A stretch of DNA of 64,000 nucleotides from Centrapalus pauciflorus. Its lineage: Eukaryota > Streptophyta > Magnoliopsida > Asterales > Asteraceae. The stretch's first letter is position 1, and each line of letters opens with the position of its first letter. Location: positions 573,689-637,688 of the forward strand of contig JAANYP010000254.1 in NCBI GenBank assembly GCA_020465985.1, in the 5' to 3' direction. The notes beneath the pieces are model-generated. The model did not search any database. It was not told the origin of the DNA and saw only the letters and a list, made by a program, of their open reading frames with translations. Shown here one piece after another: positions 26,801 through 39,381 of this stretch. Both the position numbers and the translations under genes were made by a program.

Positions 26801-29585
26801 TTTAAATGTACATGATGTCTATATATGTTTAGAGTGGTCAAATATTGATAAAAACCAAGTTTGGAGGTGTTGTGTTGGGTTGAAAATGAGTTTGGAACGG
26901 AGTGGATACGAGCAGGACGTCAAAAAGTGAAGTTCTGGACTGCAGTGTATGGAACTCGCCGAGTTCCCATACATACTCGCCGAGTTCCTTATCAGATGGG
27001 TCATTTTCTAAAAGATAAACATTGTAGCCCTATGTGTCCTCTTCGTCTGGACTCTTGAATCACCTAAATCCGAGTTCGTATGAAATAGTTATGACCAAAA
27101 TACGAAACTAATGCGAGTTAAACAATTTTCTTCGTTTCATGTTGGTTTCTTTGTCTACGAACGCCGAATGAAAAGTCATGTCGTGTGAAATAACTTCAAT
27201 ACATTATATGATAATTATACATTGATTCAACACGTATAATTTATCCTCAAATGTCACCCATAAGTCCATAAAACTCAATAAAGGACCCAAGTGTCAATAG
27301 AAATCGGAAGTTTAACCCGAAAATGCCTAAACACTTCAAATGACATCCGAACCTTATGATATACTACAATTAGCTCATGAATGCTTTGAATATCATTATT
27401 TGATAGGTTTGAAGCGGAAAGGAGTACCGGTTATCGGTTTGGGGCGTTAAGGGACTTATTGGCCATTTTGTGCATTAAAGGCTATTTTAGCCTATCTCAG
27501 TGAGTTCTAGCATTGATGTGTGTGTTGCATACATAATTACATGTTTATTTTATTTATGACATTGTGCATATCTAAATTGGCATCATCCTCTTATATGATG
27601 CATTGCACTGATTTTATTATACTGCCCTATTGGCGGTCCATTACTTGATCATGGCCTATGGCCATCATACCTTACTTGATACCGTTCATCACATATATTT
27701 ACTTCATGCTGTACTTGGAGACTGTTCAATTCATGCTTTACATGATTATAGTTGATTACCCTATTGTGAGTTATGCTCATTTATTATTGGCCTCACTGGA
27801 CGTCCAGATCATTATTATATACAACGCCTTACTACGTGTTTGTGCGTATAAATTCCTACTTCCGGAAGCTTACGGAGTAGGTGGCCGGACATGGAAGCCG
27901 GTTGGAGTTGCACAACTGGACATGGAACCCGGTCGGTTGGCAACGGCGGGCTAGCGGGTTATACTCGCAACCTATGCAAGCTAGTGGGCTATGCCTACCC
28001 CATTTTTATTAAAAGATATTACACTTGTCATTTAATTATCATTTTTAATAATACCACATGTTATATGTTTTGCACTCCATATCGATCTAGTAACTCACTT
28101 AGCAAAATTTTATTTGCTAACCCCCACTTTTATATATCACAGTGGTGTTAACAAAGGCAAGGAAATTGCCGGTTCGGGTCCTAGAGTTCGAGCGGACCTT
28201 TTTCTGAAGCCTAACTTTTGGTAAAGCTAGTTGCTTGTAAGTTGGGAGTTTTGGGTAGCTGTCTAGCAACACATATGACATGTATATATATATGTACCCT
28301 GATGTCTTTTGGGTTGATGATAGTTGTTGTAATGACGTAGAAGTATTTTGTAAATTACTTTACATTCCAAATTTTTGGTCTATAAGAAAACAGGGATATG
28401 GACTCCGTGCGAACGGGTCATGCCCAATTTTCTTTAAATCCAGATTAATTATGGTTAATTTGATATAATCCCATTAACTACTATATTATGTTGAGATGGG
28501 TGTTTCACAAACAAGCCCCTAGAGCCTGGTATGACACTCTTACTGAATTCCTTATGAGCAATGTGTATTTCAGATGAAAAGTGGATACCACACTGTTCAT
28601 GGTAGAAGGTGAAGTCTGATATTATGCTTGTTCAAATTTATGTGGATGACATAATATTCGGTTCTACCAATGAGCAGTTATGCAAGAATTTTTCATTACT
28701 CATGAAATCCAAATATGAAATGAGCATGATGGGAGAACTTACTTTCTTTTTAGGATTACAGGTTAAACAAACTTCAACTGGAATTTTTATAAATCAAAGA
28801 AAGTATATCTTAGATCTCTTGAAAAAGTTTAAATTTGATCAAAGTTCTACTATTAAAACCCCAATGGCAACCAATGTAAATTGGATGCTGATGCCAGTGG
28901 CAAAGTTGTTTCAGTAACAGCTTACAGAGGTATGATTGGGAGCTTGTTATATTTAACTGCTAGTAGACCTGATATTATGTTTGCCACCTGTTTGTGTGCT
29001 AGGTTCCAAGCTGATCCAAAGGAATCTCATCTAGCTGTTGTTAAAAGAATCTTCAGATACCTGAAGGGCACATCAGGTTTGGGTCTTTGGTATCCCAAAG
29101 ACTCAAGTCTTGAACTAACAGGTTATTCAGATTCTGATTTTGCAGGCTGCAGGCTAGATAGGAAAAGCATAACAGGTGGATGTCAACTCCTTGGTGGTAA
29201 GTTGATAAGTTGGTGTAGCAAGAAGCAGAACTCAGTGTCTACTTCTACTGCTGAAGCTGAGCACATTGCTGCTGGAAGCTGCTGTGGGCAGATTCTGTGG
29301 ATGCAGCATCAGCTTGAAGACTATGGGCTTGTGTATAGAAAAACTCCTATTCTGTGTGATAACACAAGTGCCATAGCCATTTCCAACAATCCAGTATTTC
29401 ATTCAAGAACAAAGCATATTAAGGTCAGACATCACTTCATCAGGGATCACATTCAGAAAGGTAATGTGGAGGTAAGTTTTATTTCCACTAATGAACAGCT
29501 TGCAGACATTTTCACCAAACCTCTTGATGAAACCAGGTTTAATTACCTTGTCAGCAAGCTGGGCATGTTAAACAAAAGTGACTAA
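23847..29585 (+). pseudogene. pol: SIRE-like pol: protease, integrase, RT, RNase H; frameshifted and interrupted
   Basis: Copia order is clear. Protease VWYLDSGCSGHMTG lies near 23,900; the GAG-pre-integrase finger (H..H..C..C, ending ACEKGKQ) near 24,290-24,420; integrase core D in YMDLFGPV (24,485), D in RSDHGTKF (24,670) and E in TPQQNGVAERRNRT (24,760); RT from ANWITAMQEE (25,680) to ALYGLK (26,100), then YVDD at 28,642; RNase H from about 29,100 with TKHIKVRHHFIRD (29,410). Frame changes occur near 24,640, 25,800-25,860 and 28,890, further stops at 28,574-28,610, and a 2.4-kb solo LTR splits the RT at 26,104. The gag stop overlaps the start of this region in another frame, which may be old damage rather than programmed frameshifting. 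Confidence 0.9.
26104..28507 (+). mobile_element. Solo Ty3-type LTR inserted in the copia RT, TSD CAAAC
   Basis: TGTAACATCC...GGGTGTTTCA, 2,404 bp, flanked by CAAAC at 26,099-26,103 and 28,508-28,512. Removing LTR and one TSD copy rejoins the conserved ALYGLK and QAPRAWYD halves of the RT. It carries ACTCGCCGAGTTCC twice near 26,950 and GGGTCATGCCCAATTTTC near its end, close to GGGTCATGCCGAATTTTC in the element 1 LTR, so it belongs to a related family. No internal domain remains; short frames inside are not genes. Confidence 0.92.
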
Positions 29586-30287
29586 GTGTCCTCAAAGGTC
29601 TAAGACTTTGTATGTCTCACACTGCTCAAGTTTCTCAGAACAGCTTAGACAGAACAGGTTATGCATATTCTGTACTTAGCCATTATTCTGAAATCCTTGA
29701 ACAGCTTGAACATACGACAGGCTGAACAATAACAGTTTATATGTCCAGCCTGCTCTGATGGTCCATTCTCCACCCTGCTCACTCCTTCACACTGATCTAC
29801 ATGACATTGTCTTGTAACATGTTCAACTAGTGAACACAACCTGATCTTACATTCGAGCACAGGTTGAAAGCACAGTGTGAAGAGTAAACATCTTGAAGAA
29901 TGAACAGCTTGTAATGATCCTACTCATCACAGGTTTGACCAACAGCTTAGACCAACAGTTTTTAACTACCTTTCTTCACAAATAAGTTACTTAATTTTTG
30001 CTTTTATTTAACTTAATTACTGCGGATAATGTGGGTTACGTGTGTTAGTGATTAAAAAGGGCTCAAGTGGTCTGACAAACGGTATGACATGGACAACCGT
30101 TCCGTTTTCCGTTAACGACTTTTTCAAATCAACCGCCCAAATGTTTCTCTCTCATACTCACTCACATTCAAATCCTATAAATACCCCCTACTGTTTCATC
30201 TTCGTCTTCCTCACTATTTCCAGAAATCCTCAAGAACCCTAAATCGACTAAGTGTCTTCTGCTTCTCAAAATCCCAAACCTTCACAA
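29586..30287 (+). other. Spacer between pol and the env-position ORF
   Basis: Non-coding, with repeated GAACAGCTT and CAGCTTGAAC words like those in the LTR. It may carry a subgenomic promoter or splice site for the next ORF, but none is evident. Confidence 0.5.
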
Positions 30288-33200
30288 ATGGCTCAAAGAA
30301 ACACCCCCTTTCTTCCAGTATTCGTTGGTGATGATGTAGTTAAACACTCATCAGTTACCACAATGCCGACCATCAAACCCACCAACTACATTGCTAACCT
30401 AACCATTCCCAAAAACTATGTGGGGAAGGGTTATGAACAGATGGTGGAGTTTCTCAAAGTTCATCCGTTGAACTATGTTATGACTGCCACTCCTGGTGTT
30501 CTTTACTAGGAGATGGTGTACGAGTTTTGGTACACTTGTGCCTACAACCCGAACACCAAAGTCATTAAAGGGACTATTCTCAATGGAACTCAGACCATTG
30601 AGATCACAACTGGTCTGCTCAGGGAGGTTCTTCATCTGCCAACTGTTGATCCATATGACAAGCCTCAACCTGAAAATGACCAAATGGGGAATTTGCTACG
30701 CTTCTGTGGTGTAGCAGAACCCAAAATCGGAGTTACGCTGTTCAGGAAGGATCTGTCTCCTACCTACAGTTATCTATTTGCCTCAGTGGTCATGTGCTTC
30801 GGAAGTAAGGTTGGCTCATTTGACCAACTAAGCCGTGATGAAGTTCCCATCGTTCTACAGCTGGTGGATGGGACTACAATAGACATGGCACAGTGGATTT
30901 TTCTGAATTTGAGGAACCTGGTACAACAAGAAAATCGTCCAGCTGTTGTTCAGTATCCAAGGTTTCTGAGCCTCATCTTCAAGAATCATTGTGGTGAGCA
31001 ATTATATAACTCTCAGCCTTTACTTAAGACTGCTGCATTCCCTGTAATAGAAAATAAAGTGTTTTATACTCCTGTTCTACCCAATGAGCCTCCTCTGTCA
31101 ACACTAATGAGGAGGCTGTTAGGATTGGTGGAAGGACCCTCTGATGTGAGGGTGGATCCTGAAATTGCTCCCAAGGGAAAATCCAAAGCCAGGGCCAAGC
31201 TTGTTAAAAGGACCCTGGCAACCACTAAAGCTGGGCCTGCTCACAAAAAGGCCAAAACAGCTCAGTCTGAGTCTGCTTCCTTAGCCTCTGTGGCTGAGGG
31301 GGAGCAGGCTCCTCACCCTGGTTCATCTGTTGAACCTGAAGCCTTTGTGGCTGGTGCCTTTGTGGCACCTGAGACCATGGAACAGGCCAACCCAACTGTT
31401 CCTGACCTAGTCTCACACTCTGTCCAAACAGAACCCATCACCTCTCCACAATCACCCATTGCATCCATTCAATACCAACGCAATTCACTCGCCAAAAAGA
31501 AAACAACCCAAACCACCAGCTCCTCTGTTCCCTCTCAACAGGGTTCAGTTGCAAAAAAAACAACCCCTGCTGCCTCTCCTATTTTGGGAGAAGGTTCAGC
31601 ACAACTGGAGCCTGCTTCACTCCAACCTGTGTCCACCCAGAGTCAGGCTAGACCCTCTGGTTCCTTCCAACAGGAGCCGGTTGTACAAATGGAGACAGCC
31701 ACCTCAACTATTCCAGCCTCCCAACAGGCTGAAAATATTGAAAGACAGGAGTCTTCTCCACTCCATACTGCGTCCACACTGTCCCCACTTCATACTTCTC
31801 TACACTCTGAGTCTGCACGAGGTGTCCACACTGCTGGTTTAAACCAATCAGCAGATCAGCCTCAAACTTCTGTTCCCTATGATACAGCTGTTCAACACCA
31901 AACAGCTGCTGAGGGACCAACAACCCAAGCTGATGAACCTCAGGGATCATACCATCCCTTGGGTGAGGCTGCCCCTTCTATGCAAACTCCATCAGCAGGT
32001 TTCACCACTGCTGATGTTGAAATGCATATCTCATCTCCCCGTGATGAGGTGCTTTTACACCAAGACACTGCAGAGGGAACACCCACTGGCCTTAATGAAG
32101 GTGTTGCAACACAAGCAGCATCTGAAAGGCCCCCATCATCAACCACTTCTCCTGATGATGCAGCTAATGCCACTGCTGAGGGACCCTTTGACCCCTCCAA
32201 GCTGGGCCACATTACTTTTGCCCAGGCTATGGAGCTTCTTTCAAATGTTCCTCTTCCCTCTTCATCACATCCTCATACACTAGCCACATCCTCTTCATCT
32301 CCCTCAACACAATCTAAACAGTCCACTCATACACCTCCATCTCCTAAAGACCTGCCTTTGAAGGATCAGCTTACACTGCTGACCAACAAAGTTAGTTCTT
32401 TAGAATCCTCCATGTCCTCTCTACCTTCTCTCATTTCAGACTCTGTGTCTGAACAACTTAAGGGATTCTTTGATCTGTTCAAGGATTCCTTCCCAGCCAC
32501 CTCACAACCTGACAACTCTCCACAACTGCTTGCACTCACTGCACAGCTGCAAAGTGTCTCTACTTCCCTTTCCTCTATTCTCTCACTCCAACAGGACTCT
32601 GTGTCCTCAATGGAAGCTATATCTCAACAGCTGTCATCTCTCCTCACTTCTTGCAATTCTACCATTCCTGCCACCTTGGCCAGCTTGAACACTGTCATTG
32701 GCTCCCTATCCAATTCTGTGTCATCAGACCTTGCTGATGTGCAAGATTCCCTTGAACTACATCTTGCACAGCTTCAAAGCCTGTTGTTCACAGCTTCTGA
32801 TAGGGAAAACATTGTCAAACTGACTTCTCTTGCTGACACTCAGGCCTCTTCTCTTCAAACCTGTTTTTCTCAGCTTGCAGAGGTGAAGGACAACCTGGCC
32901 TTCTTAGTGAATAGCCTTGTTGGCCCCAAGCCTGCTGCCAAAACTGCTGGCAAGCCTGCTGACTTCGTGTCTTCAGGCAGACCAGGTGTTGAAGGTGCTG
33001 GTAGATCTCCTTCAAAGGGGGAGAAGTCATCTGCCTTGAAGACTAAGTCTAAGGGGGAGAAGACTTCTTCTCCTAAGGAGAAATCAGTGCCTGCAATACC
33101 CACTGGTCAACCAGCAGGAGCATCTGAAACAGGTACAATGGAAGGTGCTTCCCAAGCTGCTCAGCCTACTCAGGCTGAATCTCCAAACCCTGCTCAGTCT

Positions 33201-34436
33201 AAGGGGGAGGAATTCATTCCTGAGGACAGACCAAGTAGCAGAAGGAGGCATCTGATTCTACAAGAAGAAGAAGAGGAAAGTCTTGAAGCTGTTGTCACTA
33301 CAACAGCTAAAGGAAAAGAAAAAGCAGCAGTTGATCCCCAACAGCAGAAAGCAGCAGAGATTAAATTTCACAAAGCCAGGGCTAAAGAAATGGGTCTTCC
33401 CATGCACAAATACTTTGAGTTCAGAGAAGAACAGCTTCAAGCCCTGGAAGCTCTAAGGAAAGAAGAAGAATCTGCCAAAGCTGCTAACTCTTTTGCACTT
33501 CAAGAGGCAAGAAAAGTTAAAATGCCTTCTTTGGACGTGCAAAAGAAATTAATGGAAGCTGCTAAGGGATCAGCAGGAGAGAAGGAAGTAGAAAAAGAAA
33601 AGGGTGCTCAGGTCTCTGAGACCAAAACACAAGTACCTTCTGCAAGAGCCCAGTTCCACTTTGACAACTTGGCAAGAAGAAAATTTCAGGATGTTGCTGA
33701 TAAAAGGCTTGCCAAGAAAGCAATTGTCAAAGCTGTTCCCATATCAAGAAAAGGCAGTCAGTGGAAGTTGAAAATAACAAGAATGGGTGCAACAGGCCCA
33801 GAACTAGAAACGTATGACTACACTGATGTTGCACAGATGGGGTACAGGGAATGGGTTGAGTTGGCAGTTACCCTGAGTGAGTCTAAGTCAGAAATGGCTA
33901 AGACTATCAGGGCATATGTTAAGAAGTTGATGGAGAGAGTAAAGAATCTTGGCCTGATCTCAAAAGAAGTTAGTGAAGGTGTCTATGTGACACAACCAAA
34001 AATAAAGGCCAGGAGGACAAGGAAAGACACTGAGCTTGAACAACTCCTCATCTTAATTGAACAAGGTGACTACGCTGTTGAGATGAAGGGAGTTGACTAC
34101 AGCCTGCCTAGTGGAGTAGAGTTTGAAGATGGCAAGATTATTGAAGAGCCTGAGTTGGGGGCATTTTTTGTAGATCTCTTAACTCAGAAGAAATGCTTTC
34201 AGAGAGCATCAGATCTATACAAGGTGGATCTGAGACAGCTTGTAGCCTTCAGACTTGCAGCTTCATTTAGGCAGTCAAGCAGGTGGAGAGCAGCCGTCTG
34301 GGATCAGCTTAGAGGCTTTTATGAGAGAGGTGAACTTGAAGATCCCAAGTTTATGATCATCAGAAGTGAAATTCAAGAACTTGAGGATACAAGGGAGGAA
34401 CTTGAAAAGAAGTTTGAAGGTCCTCCTCCACTATAG
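30288..34436 (+). pseudogene. Env-position ORF of the SIRE-like element, one internal TAG
   Basis: A single frame of 1,383 codons from ATG 30,288, interrupted only by TAG at 30,507-30,509 (codon 74). An ATG lies four bases after it (30,513) and opens 1,307 residues. About the first 230 residues after that ATG form a globular region (EFWYTCAYNPNT..., EVLHLPTVDPYD) like the domain I know from plant transposon-associated proteins. Then follow a Pro/Ser/Thr/Gln-rich linker (about 280-620), a Ser/Leu-rich part that may be coiled (about 640-800), a Lys/Glu-rich segment (about 850-1,060) and a conserved-looking basic C-terminal domain (FHFDNLARRKFQ onward). I see no clear signal peptide or membrane segment, so 'envelope-like' is only positional. 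It is far better preserved than gag or pol. Confidence 0.78.
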
Positions 34437-34780
34437 TAAAGTCCATCTACCATCTGGGTAGGTGAAGAATGGAAGCTGTCCATCAGTTGGACATGCTTAC
34501 CATTATCTGCTCCCAACACAAACAGTCCAAAACCTGCTGTACATTAGTTGTACTTTAATTACATAAGTTGTAATTTTTTCTTTTACATCAGTTGTAATAT
34601 ACATCAGTACATCAGTTGTACTTTTGTAAAAACATGTGTTGTTTTATGTAATAGAGAATCAGTGTATGTATAAACTGATCTTTTACTTTACTTTGATGTT
34701 GTAAGTTTATTTCAGCAAATGTACTGTAAAAATATATAGTGATTTTTGATAAGGCCAGCTTAGTCTAGTTATTGCAAATA
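34437..34780 (+). other. 3' untranslated region of the SIRE-like element
   Basis: Non-coding, with repeated ACATCAGTTGTA words at 34,540-34,620. Confidence 0.6.
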
Positions 34781-34789
34781 GGGGGAGAT
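34781..34789 (+). other. Polypurine tract of the SIRE-like element
   Basis: GGGGGAGAT directly before the 3' LTR start TGTTAGGCAC. Confidence 0.85.
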
Positions 34790-35913
34790 TGTTAGGCACA
34801 AAAAGGCCTCAGTCAAACCTGTTCTGCATCTGAGCGGGAGATTCTTAATCAAACCTGTTGATGCATTTGAAGGTTGAATTTAAGGCCTGTTATATGCCTA
34901 ATTGAAACCTGAAAATGATTTGCAATATCAGCCCAAAGTTGTTCTATATGTTGCATGTGTTGCAACAAAGACAGTTTGTCCAAGCTGTTCAGTCTGCTGA
35001 ACAGGCTGGACATAAACTGTCTACGCTGCTCTACACTGGTGAGTAGCTTGGGCAGTTTACAAGTGTTCTGTTCTTTGTGAACAGGTTAAAACACTTTATG
35101 GAACATGTTTCCAAGTCCTCATGTAATGTTTTTTGCTAAAAGATCAGTTTATAAAGTCGAAGACAAAGTGGAAAATAGAACTGCTCAGCCTGCCCAAGCT
35201 GTTCTGTCACATGAAGACAAAAGGATATTTGAAAAAGGGTGACAGACCTTTTTCTTATATCAAAATAGGCCTTAACAAAGGAAGAAAGACGCAAAGTTAA
35301 CATTCATTATTTAGTTAAAGCTAATGCAACAGTAGACAAAGTGAAAAGACAAAAGTTCTGCAACATGAAGGCATGTCTGCTTTTCAGAATGTGTAGAAAA
35401 GTTATGTTGTCTTTTCAACAAGACATTCCACCTTTTTCCTTTCGTCCAATGAAGAAGCTTCACTTAGATCCTCTAAGTGAGTATAAAAGGAAACTTCCAA
35501 GGATTGAAAAAAAAAGCCAAAAAGCTAAGTGTTGAAGCCAAGAGTGAACGTGCATTCAAGTGTGTCTTTCATGCATGCAGGTCTGCTTGAATAAAACAGT
35601 GCTTTGTGTCTAAGCTGTTCTTATTCAAGCTGTTTATCTGAGTCTTGTAAACACAGTGAGTGATTCTTAGTGAGTGTATTCATTGTAACTAGTTTAAGTC
35701 TGTCTTAGACTAGTTAACATACTGTTGTATCTGTCATCTCAGCTTGAACATTTCCGCAGTCAAGCTTGTTTGTAATTAACAATTGTTGATAATACATACA
35801 AACATTGAGAAAATAGTGTGTAGTTTTTAAATTGTTGTATTCAACCCCCCCCCCCCCCCCCCCCTCCTCTACAGCTTAAGGCTATATACTTGGGAAACCT
35901 CTCAGGACCTACA
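34790..35913 (+). repeat. 3' LTR of the SIRE-like element
   Basis: 1,124 bp. It has TATAAAAG at 35,482 and a run of 20 C at 35,845-35,864, where the 5' LTR has only six. It lacks the small duplicated unit seen near 20,210 in the 5' LTR. Confidence 0.93.
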
Positions 35914-35916
35914 CCA

Positions 35917-36866
35917 TCTATATCTATCTATCTATATTCTATATATATTAATAAAAGAAAATGATTCATGTCACGTGTCGCTTTCTCATGGCATTTCAAT
36001 ATCATTTTTCCGCCTATTTACTTACCATAATTATCTGTTTTAATAAAAAGCTTTTTATATTTAAAAATCTTTATGTATCTCTTCTAATTATTTTTATATT
36101 TATATGTTTCCATATTAGTTAAAACCTTTAATTAATATGTTGATCTCTCTTCTAATAAATAATTCTTGCAGAATTTTAAGTTAGCATTTCTTATCAATTT
36201 TGTTTAGCTAACTTACAAAAAGTAATTAAAATTCAAATATTTACCATATTAAGCAACAACTACTTTTTTTAGTATTCAATAAATCTATAAAATAAATCAT
36301 AATTATGTCTTCTAATTTTATCCTTAAGTTAATTCATATAATTAATATCTCTAATTAGTATATTGATCTCTCTCTCTACAAGTCACACACCAATTAAAAA
36401 TATAATCGTCAAGATATCACATTAAAGTTTCATTTGTCAAATTATCAATAATAACAATTTTATATAAGAAATTATAAAGAAAACTTATAATCATCTATTC
36501 TGATTATGCTTTTGTTTTTTTATTTACATATCAATAAACCTCTGTATTAATAAATTGATACCGCTACTTATAATTTATGCATTAATCTATATAAATACTA
36601 ATAACCATGTAAGTAAAATTTTCATTTGTCATCCGTTAGAAGGTAAAAGTTGTCATCTTCGACATTTGAAATTTATAAATTGTAACCATTCAATTTATAA
36701 CAGCTTTCCAAATTAAAATTTTAAATTTTAATATTCAAAAATATATTTATAATGATTAAACTATAATTATCATCTATTATTATAAATTAAATACTTAAAA
36801 TAACAATATTATTTATTATTAATTTTTCTAAAATCAACCCATATAATATATGTGTAATGAACTAGT
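35917..36866 (+). mobile_element. Non-autonomous Helitron (TC...CTAGT)
   Basis: Starts TCTATATCTATC, continues ATATTAATAAAAGAAAATG, and ends CTAGT at 36,862-36,866, preceded by a short hairpin (ACCCATATA/TATATGTGT). It lies between host A and T, the Helitron target. The paralogue at about 44,905 reads AAAACCAATTTATTTAC without it, giving an approximate empty site. No Rep/helicase coding. A truncated sister is at 51,252. The copia element inserted 2 bp inside its 5' end, so the first TC is also present at 19,917. Confidence 0.75.
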
Positions 36867-38446
36867 TTCTTTTTATTAAATAAGTTCCATCATTTTAATA
36901 TTAAAATGGATTAAAAAAAATACCAAAAAATTCTTAATATCTAAAATTAGAAAACCCATAGTTTGACTTCATGCTAGTCCCTCCTTAGAAAAAGAAGAAA
37001 ATAATTTCACATATATATTAGCTTCCTAACTCTGAATATATAGTGAAGACTCTAATTATATCTGAAATTTATATTTTAAATCTATTTAAAAGGGTCTTAA
37101 CACATACAAATTGATTAAATCATTGAAAGTTTATACATTTGTTGATTAAGCTATTCAAATTAATTATTTAATAGTAATTATTATTAAGCACTTGTACTTT
37201 TATATATTATTAATTGATTAAGTCAACCAATTTAACTTTTTATGAAGGGTTTATACGTTGATCGACTAATTAGGTCTTCTACTATTTTTACAATTATAAT
37301 TTAATTTATAAGATTATAGACTTTTACTGTAACCATCAAAAAAAAAATTGTGGTGAATGGTTGGGGTGCTTAATATTTCAATAGCTAAAACACTTTTGGT
37401 TTTATTTCATAGATGACAAATCTCACATGATACGACACGCGTTTCACTTTATCTTATTGTCTTGAAACAAATCAAATGAATTTTGTGTTATCAACATAAC
37501 GAAGTTATGTTAAACGTTTGTCCGTTTAACTTAACCAAACAAATGAATAAGCACGAACACAAACAAACACGAGATTTTTTGTTCGTTAAAAAGTTGAGTA
37601 ATCAAACATAAATTAACGATAAAAATGTAGCCAAACTGTTAAATGAAGGTAAACGAAAAACATGCTTGTAAAAACAACATATACAAAAAATTTAGGGAGA
37701 ATTTCTAATATACCATTCCAAAACTTCAAAATATCATATATACCCAAACTAAAATTTTAATATCATATATATCCCTCCTAAACATCATAATATCATATAT
37801 ACCCAATTTTAATTATTAATATCACATATATCCCTCTTAAACATCAATAATATCATATATACCCAAATCCATTGATTTAATTATTTTTATAATATTTAAA
37901 ACTCATAATTAAAATTGATTATTAGTTAATGACCATTATACCCTTAATCATAACTAAACTTCAAAATATTATATTTATCCAACTTAAATTAAAATATCAT
38001 ATCCCTTTTAATAATTTTATATAATTTATTTTTGTAAACTTTAATAAATAAATTCCTCAAACTAAAACAAATTAACATTAAAAATAAAAAAAAAATTGTA
38101 TCGTGTTTTTCTCATTCATAATTAAATTGTATCGTCTTATTATGTTTTCTTATTTATTTTTTTTCAACAGTAATCTATATACAATTAATTGATTACATAT
38201 TATGTTCTTTCTTTTCTTTTTCTTTTAGGATTTTATAGTTGTATCGCATTTTGTTTTTTTTTTTAATTTAGTATATATTTTTTGTTTTCTAATACATTAG
38301 TTTCAAAATTTTTTCAAGTTTGCATTCGTTTTAAAACTATTGTTTATTTACTTTACTTTTTTTTAATTTTTATATTTAATCTAGTATATGAATTATAACT
38401 TATTGTCCGATGTAAGTAGTTGTGTATATTTTGTGTTAATGATAAG

Positions 38447-38448
<2 letters not shown>

Positions 38449-38506
<58 letters not shown>
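38449..38506. repeat. (TA)n microsatellite at the centre of the MULE
   Basis: About 58 bp of TA repeat at the symmetry axis between the arms. Confidence 0.95.
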
Positions 38507-38507
<1 letters not shown>

Positions 38508-38510
<3 letters not shown>

Positions 38511-38733
38511 GAGTCCAGTTTTATAATAATTTGTTTAATAAAACTAGAAAATATTTTAATATTAAATTTACCGGATGAAATTTGTATCTTATTTGTAAAT
38601 TAATTTTTTTATTATAAATATATGGTTATTTTCGTTAGTAAAAAATTCAGTTTTTTTTAAAACAAACCTTTACTATTAAAATAATTTCTAGATACTAATT
38701 ATTAAACAAATTATTATAAAAACTGGACTTTAA
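38508..38733. mobile_element. 226-bp MITE with TTARAGTCCAGTTTT termini
   Basis: TTAGAGTCCAGTTTTATAAT on the left is the inverted copy of the right end (minus strand TTAAAGTCCAGTTTTTATAA), about 32 bp of TIR. It is flanked by TA-rich sequence, so the TSD cannot be read. Superfamily unknown. Confidence 0.72.
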
Positions 38734-39381
38734 ATATATAGGATTATATCACAAAATATACACAATTAACTACATCGGATAACAAGTTATAACTCATATT
38801 CTAGACTAAATATATAAATTAAAAAAAAGTAAACTAAATAAACAATAGTTATAAAACGAATACAAACTTGAAAAAAAAAATTAGAAACTAATGTATTAGA
38901 ATACAAAAAATATATATATACTAAATTTAAAAACGAACAAAATGTGATGGAACTATAAAGTTCGAAAAGGAAAAAGAAAAAAAAAAGAATATAATATGTA
39001 TATAGATTACTGTAGTAAAAAAAAACAAATAAGAAAATATAATAAGACGATACAATTTGATTACAAACGAGCAAAAACATAATACTACTTATTTTTATTT
39101 TTAATGTTAATTTGTTTTAGTTTGAAAAATTTATTTAGTAAAGTTTACAAAAATAAATTATATAAAATTATTAAAATGGATATATGATATTTTAAATTAA
39201 GTTGGATAAATATGATATTTTGAAGTTTAGTTGAAAAAAGAAATGAGTAAGGGTGTAATGGTCATTAATTATGAGTTTTAAATGTTTTAAAAATAAATAA
39301 ATTAATGAATTTGGGTATATATGATATTAATGATGTTTAAGAAGGATATATATGATATTAATAATTAAAATTGGGTATATA

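Larger units (their letters stand above)
19919..35913 (+). mobile_element. SIRE-like Ty1/copia retrotransposon, complete, TSD CCATC
   Basis: Two LTRs of about 1.12 kb (TGTTAGGCAC...GGACCTACA) enclose a primer site, gag, pol in copia order (protease, integrase, RT, RNase H), a long extra ORF and a purine tract. CCATC flanks both ends (19,914-19,918 and 35,914-35,918), and the paralogue at 51,246-51,260 shows the uninterrupted AAAACCATCTATATC. The long ORF downstream of pol is the hallmark of the SIRE/Maximus lineage. Total length is 15,995 bp, including a 2.4-kb solo LTR nested in the RT. gag and pol carry many frameshifts, so the copy cannot move by itself. Confidence 0.93.

Noticed and set aside
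27658..28468. Three short frames in the solo LTR at 26.1-28.5 kb
   Set aside because: LTR sequence with hydrophobic low-information translations; no family similarity.
30252..30254. GTG as start of the env-position ORF
   Set aside because: Plant nuclear translation rarely uses GTG; the first in-frame ATG is at 30,288, so I used that.
38787..39080. 97-codon minus-strand Phe/Tyr-rich frame
   Set aside because: Part of a MULE arm with A-runs; the homologous arm and the copy at 9.5 kb do not keep it open.
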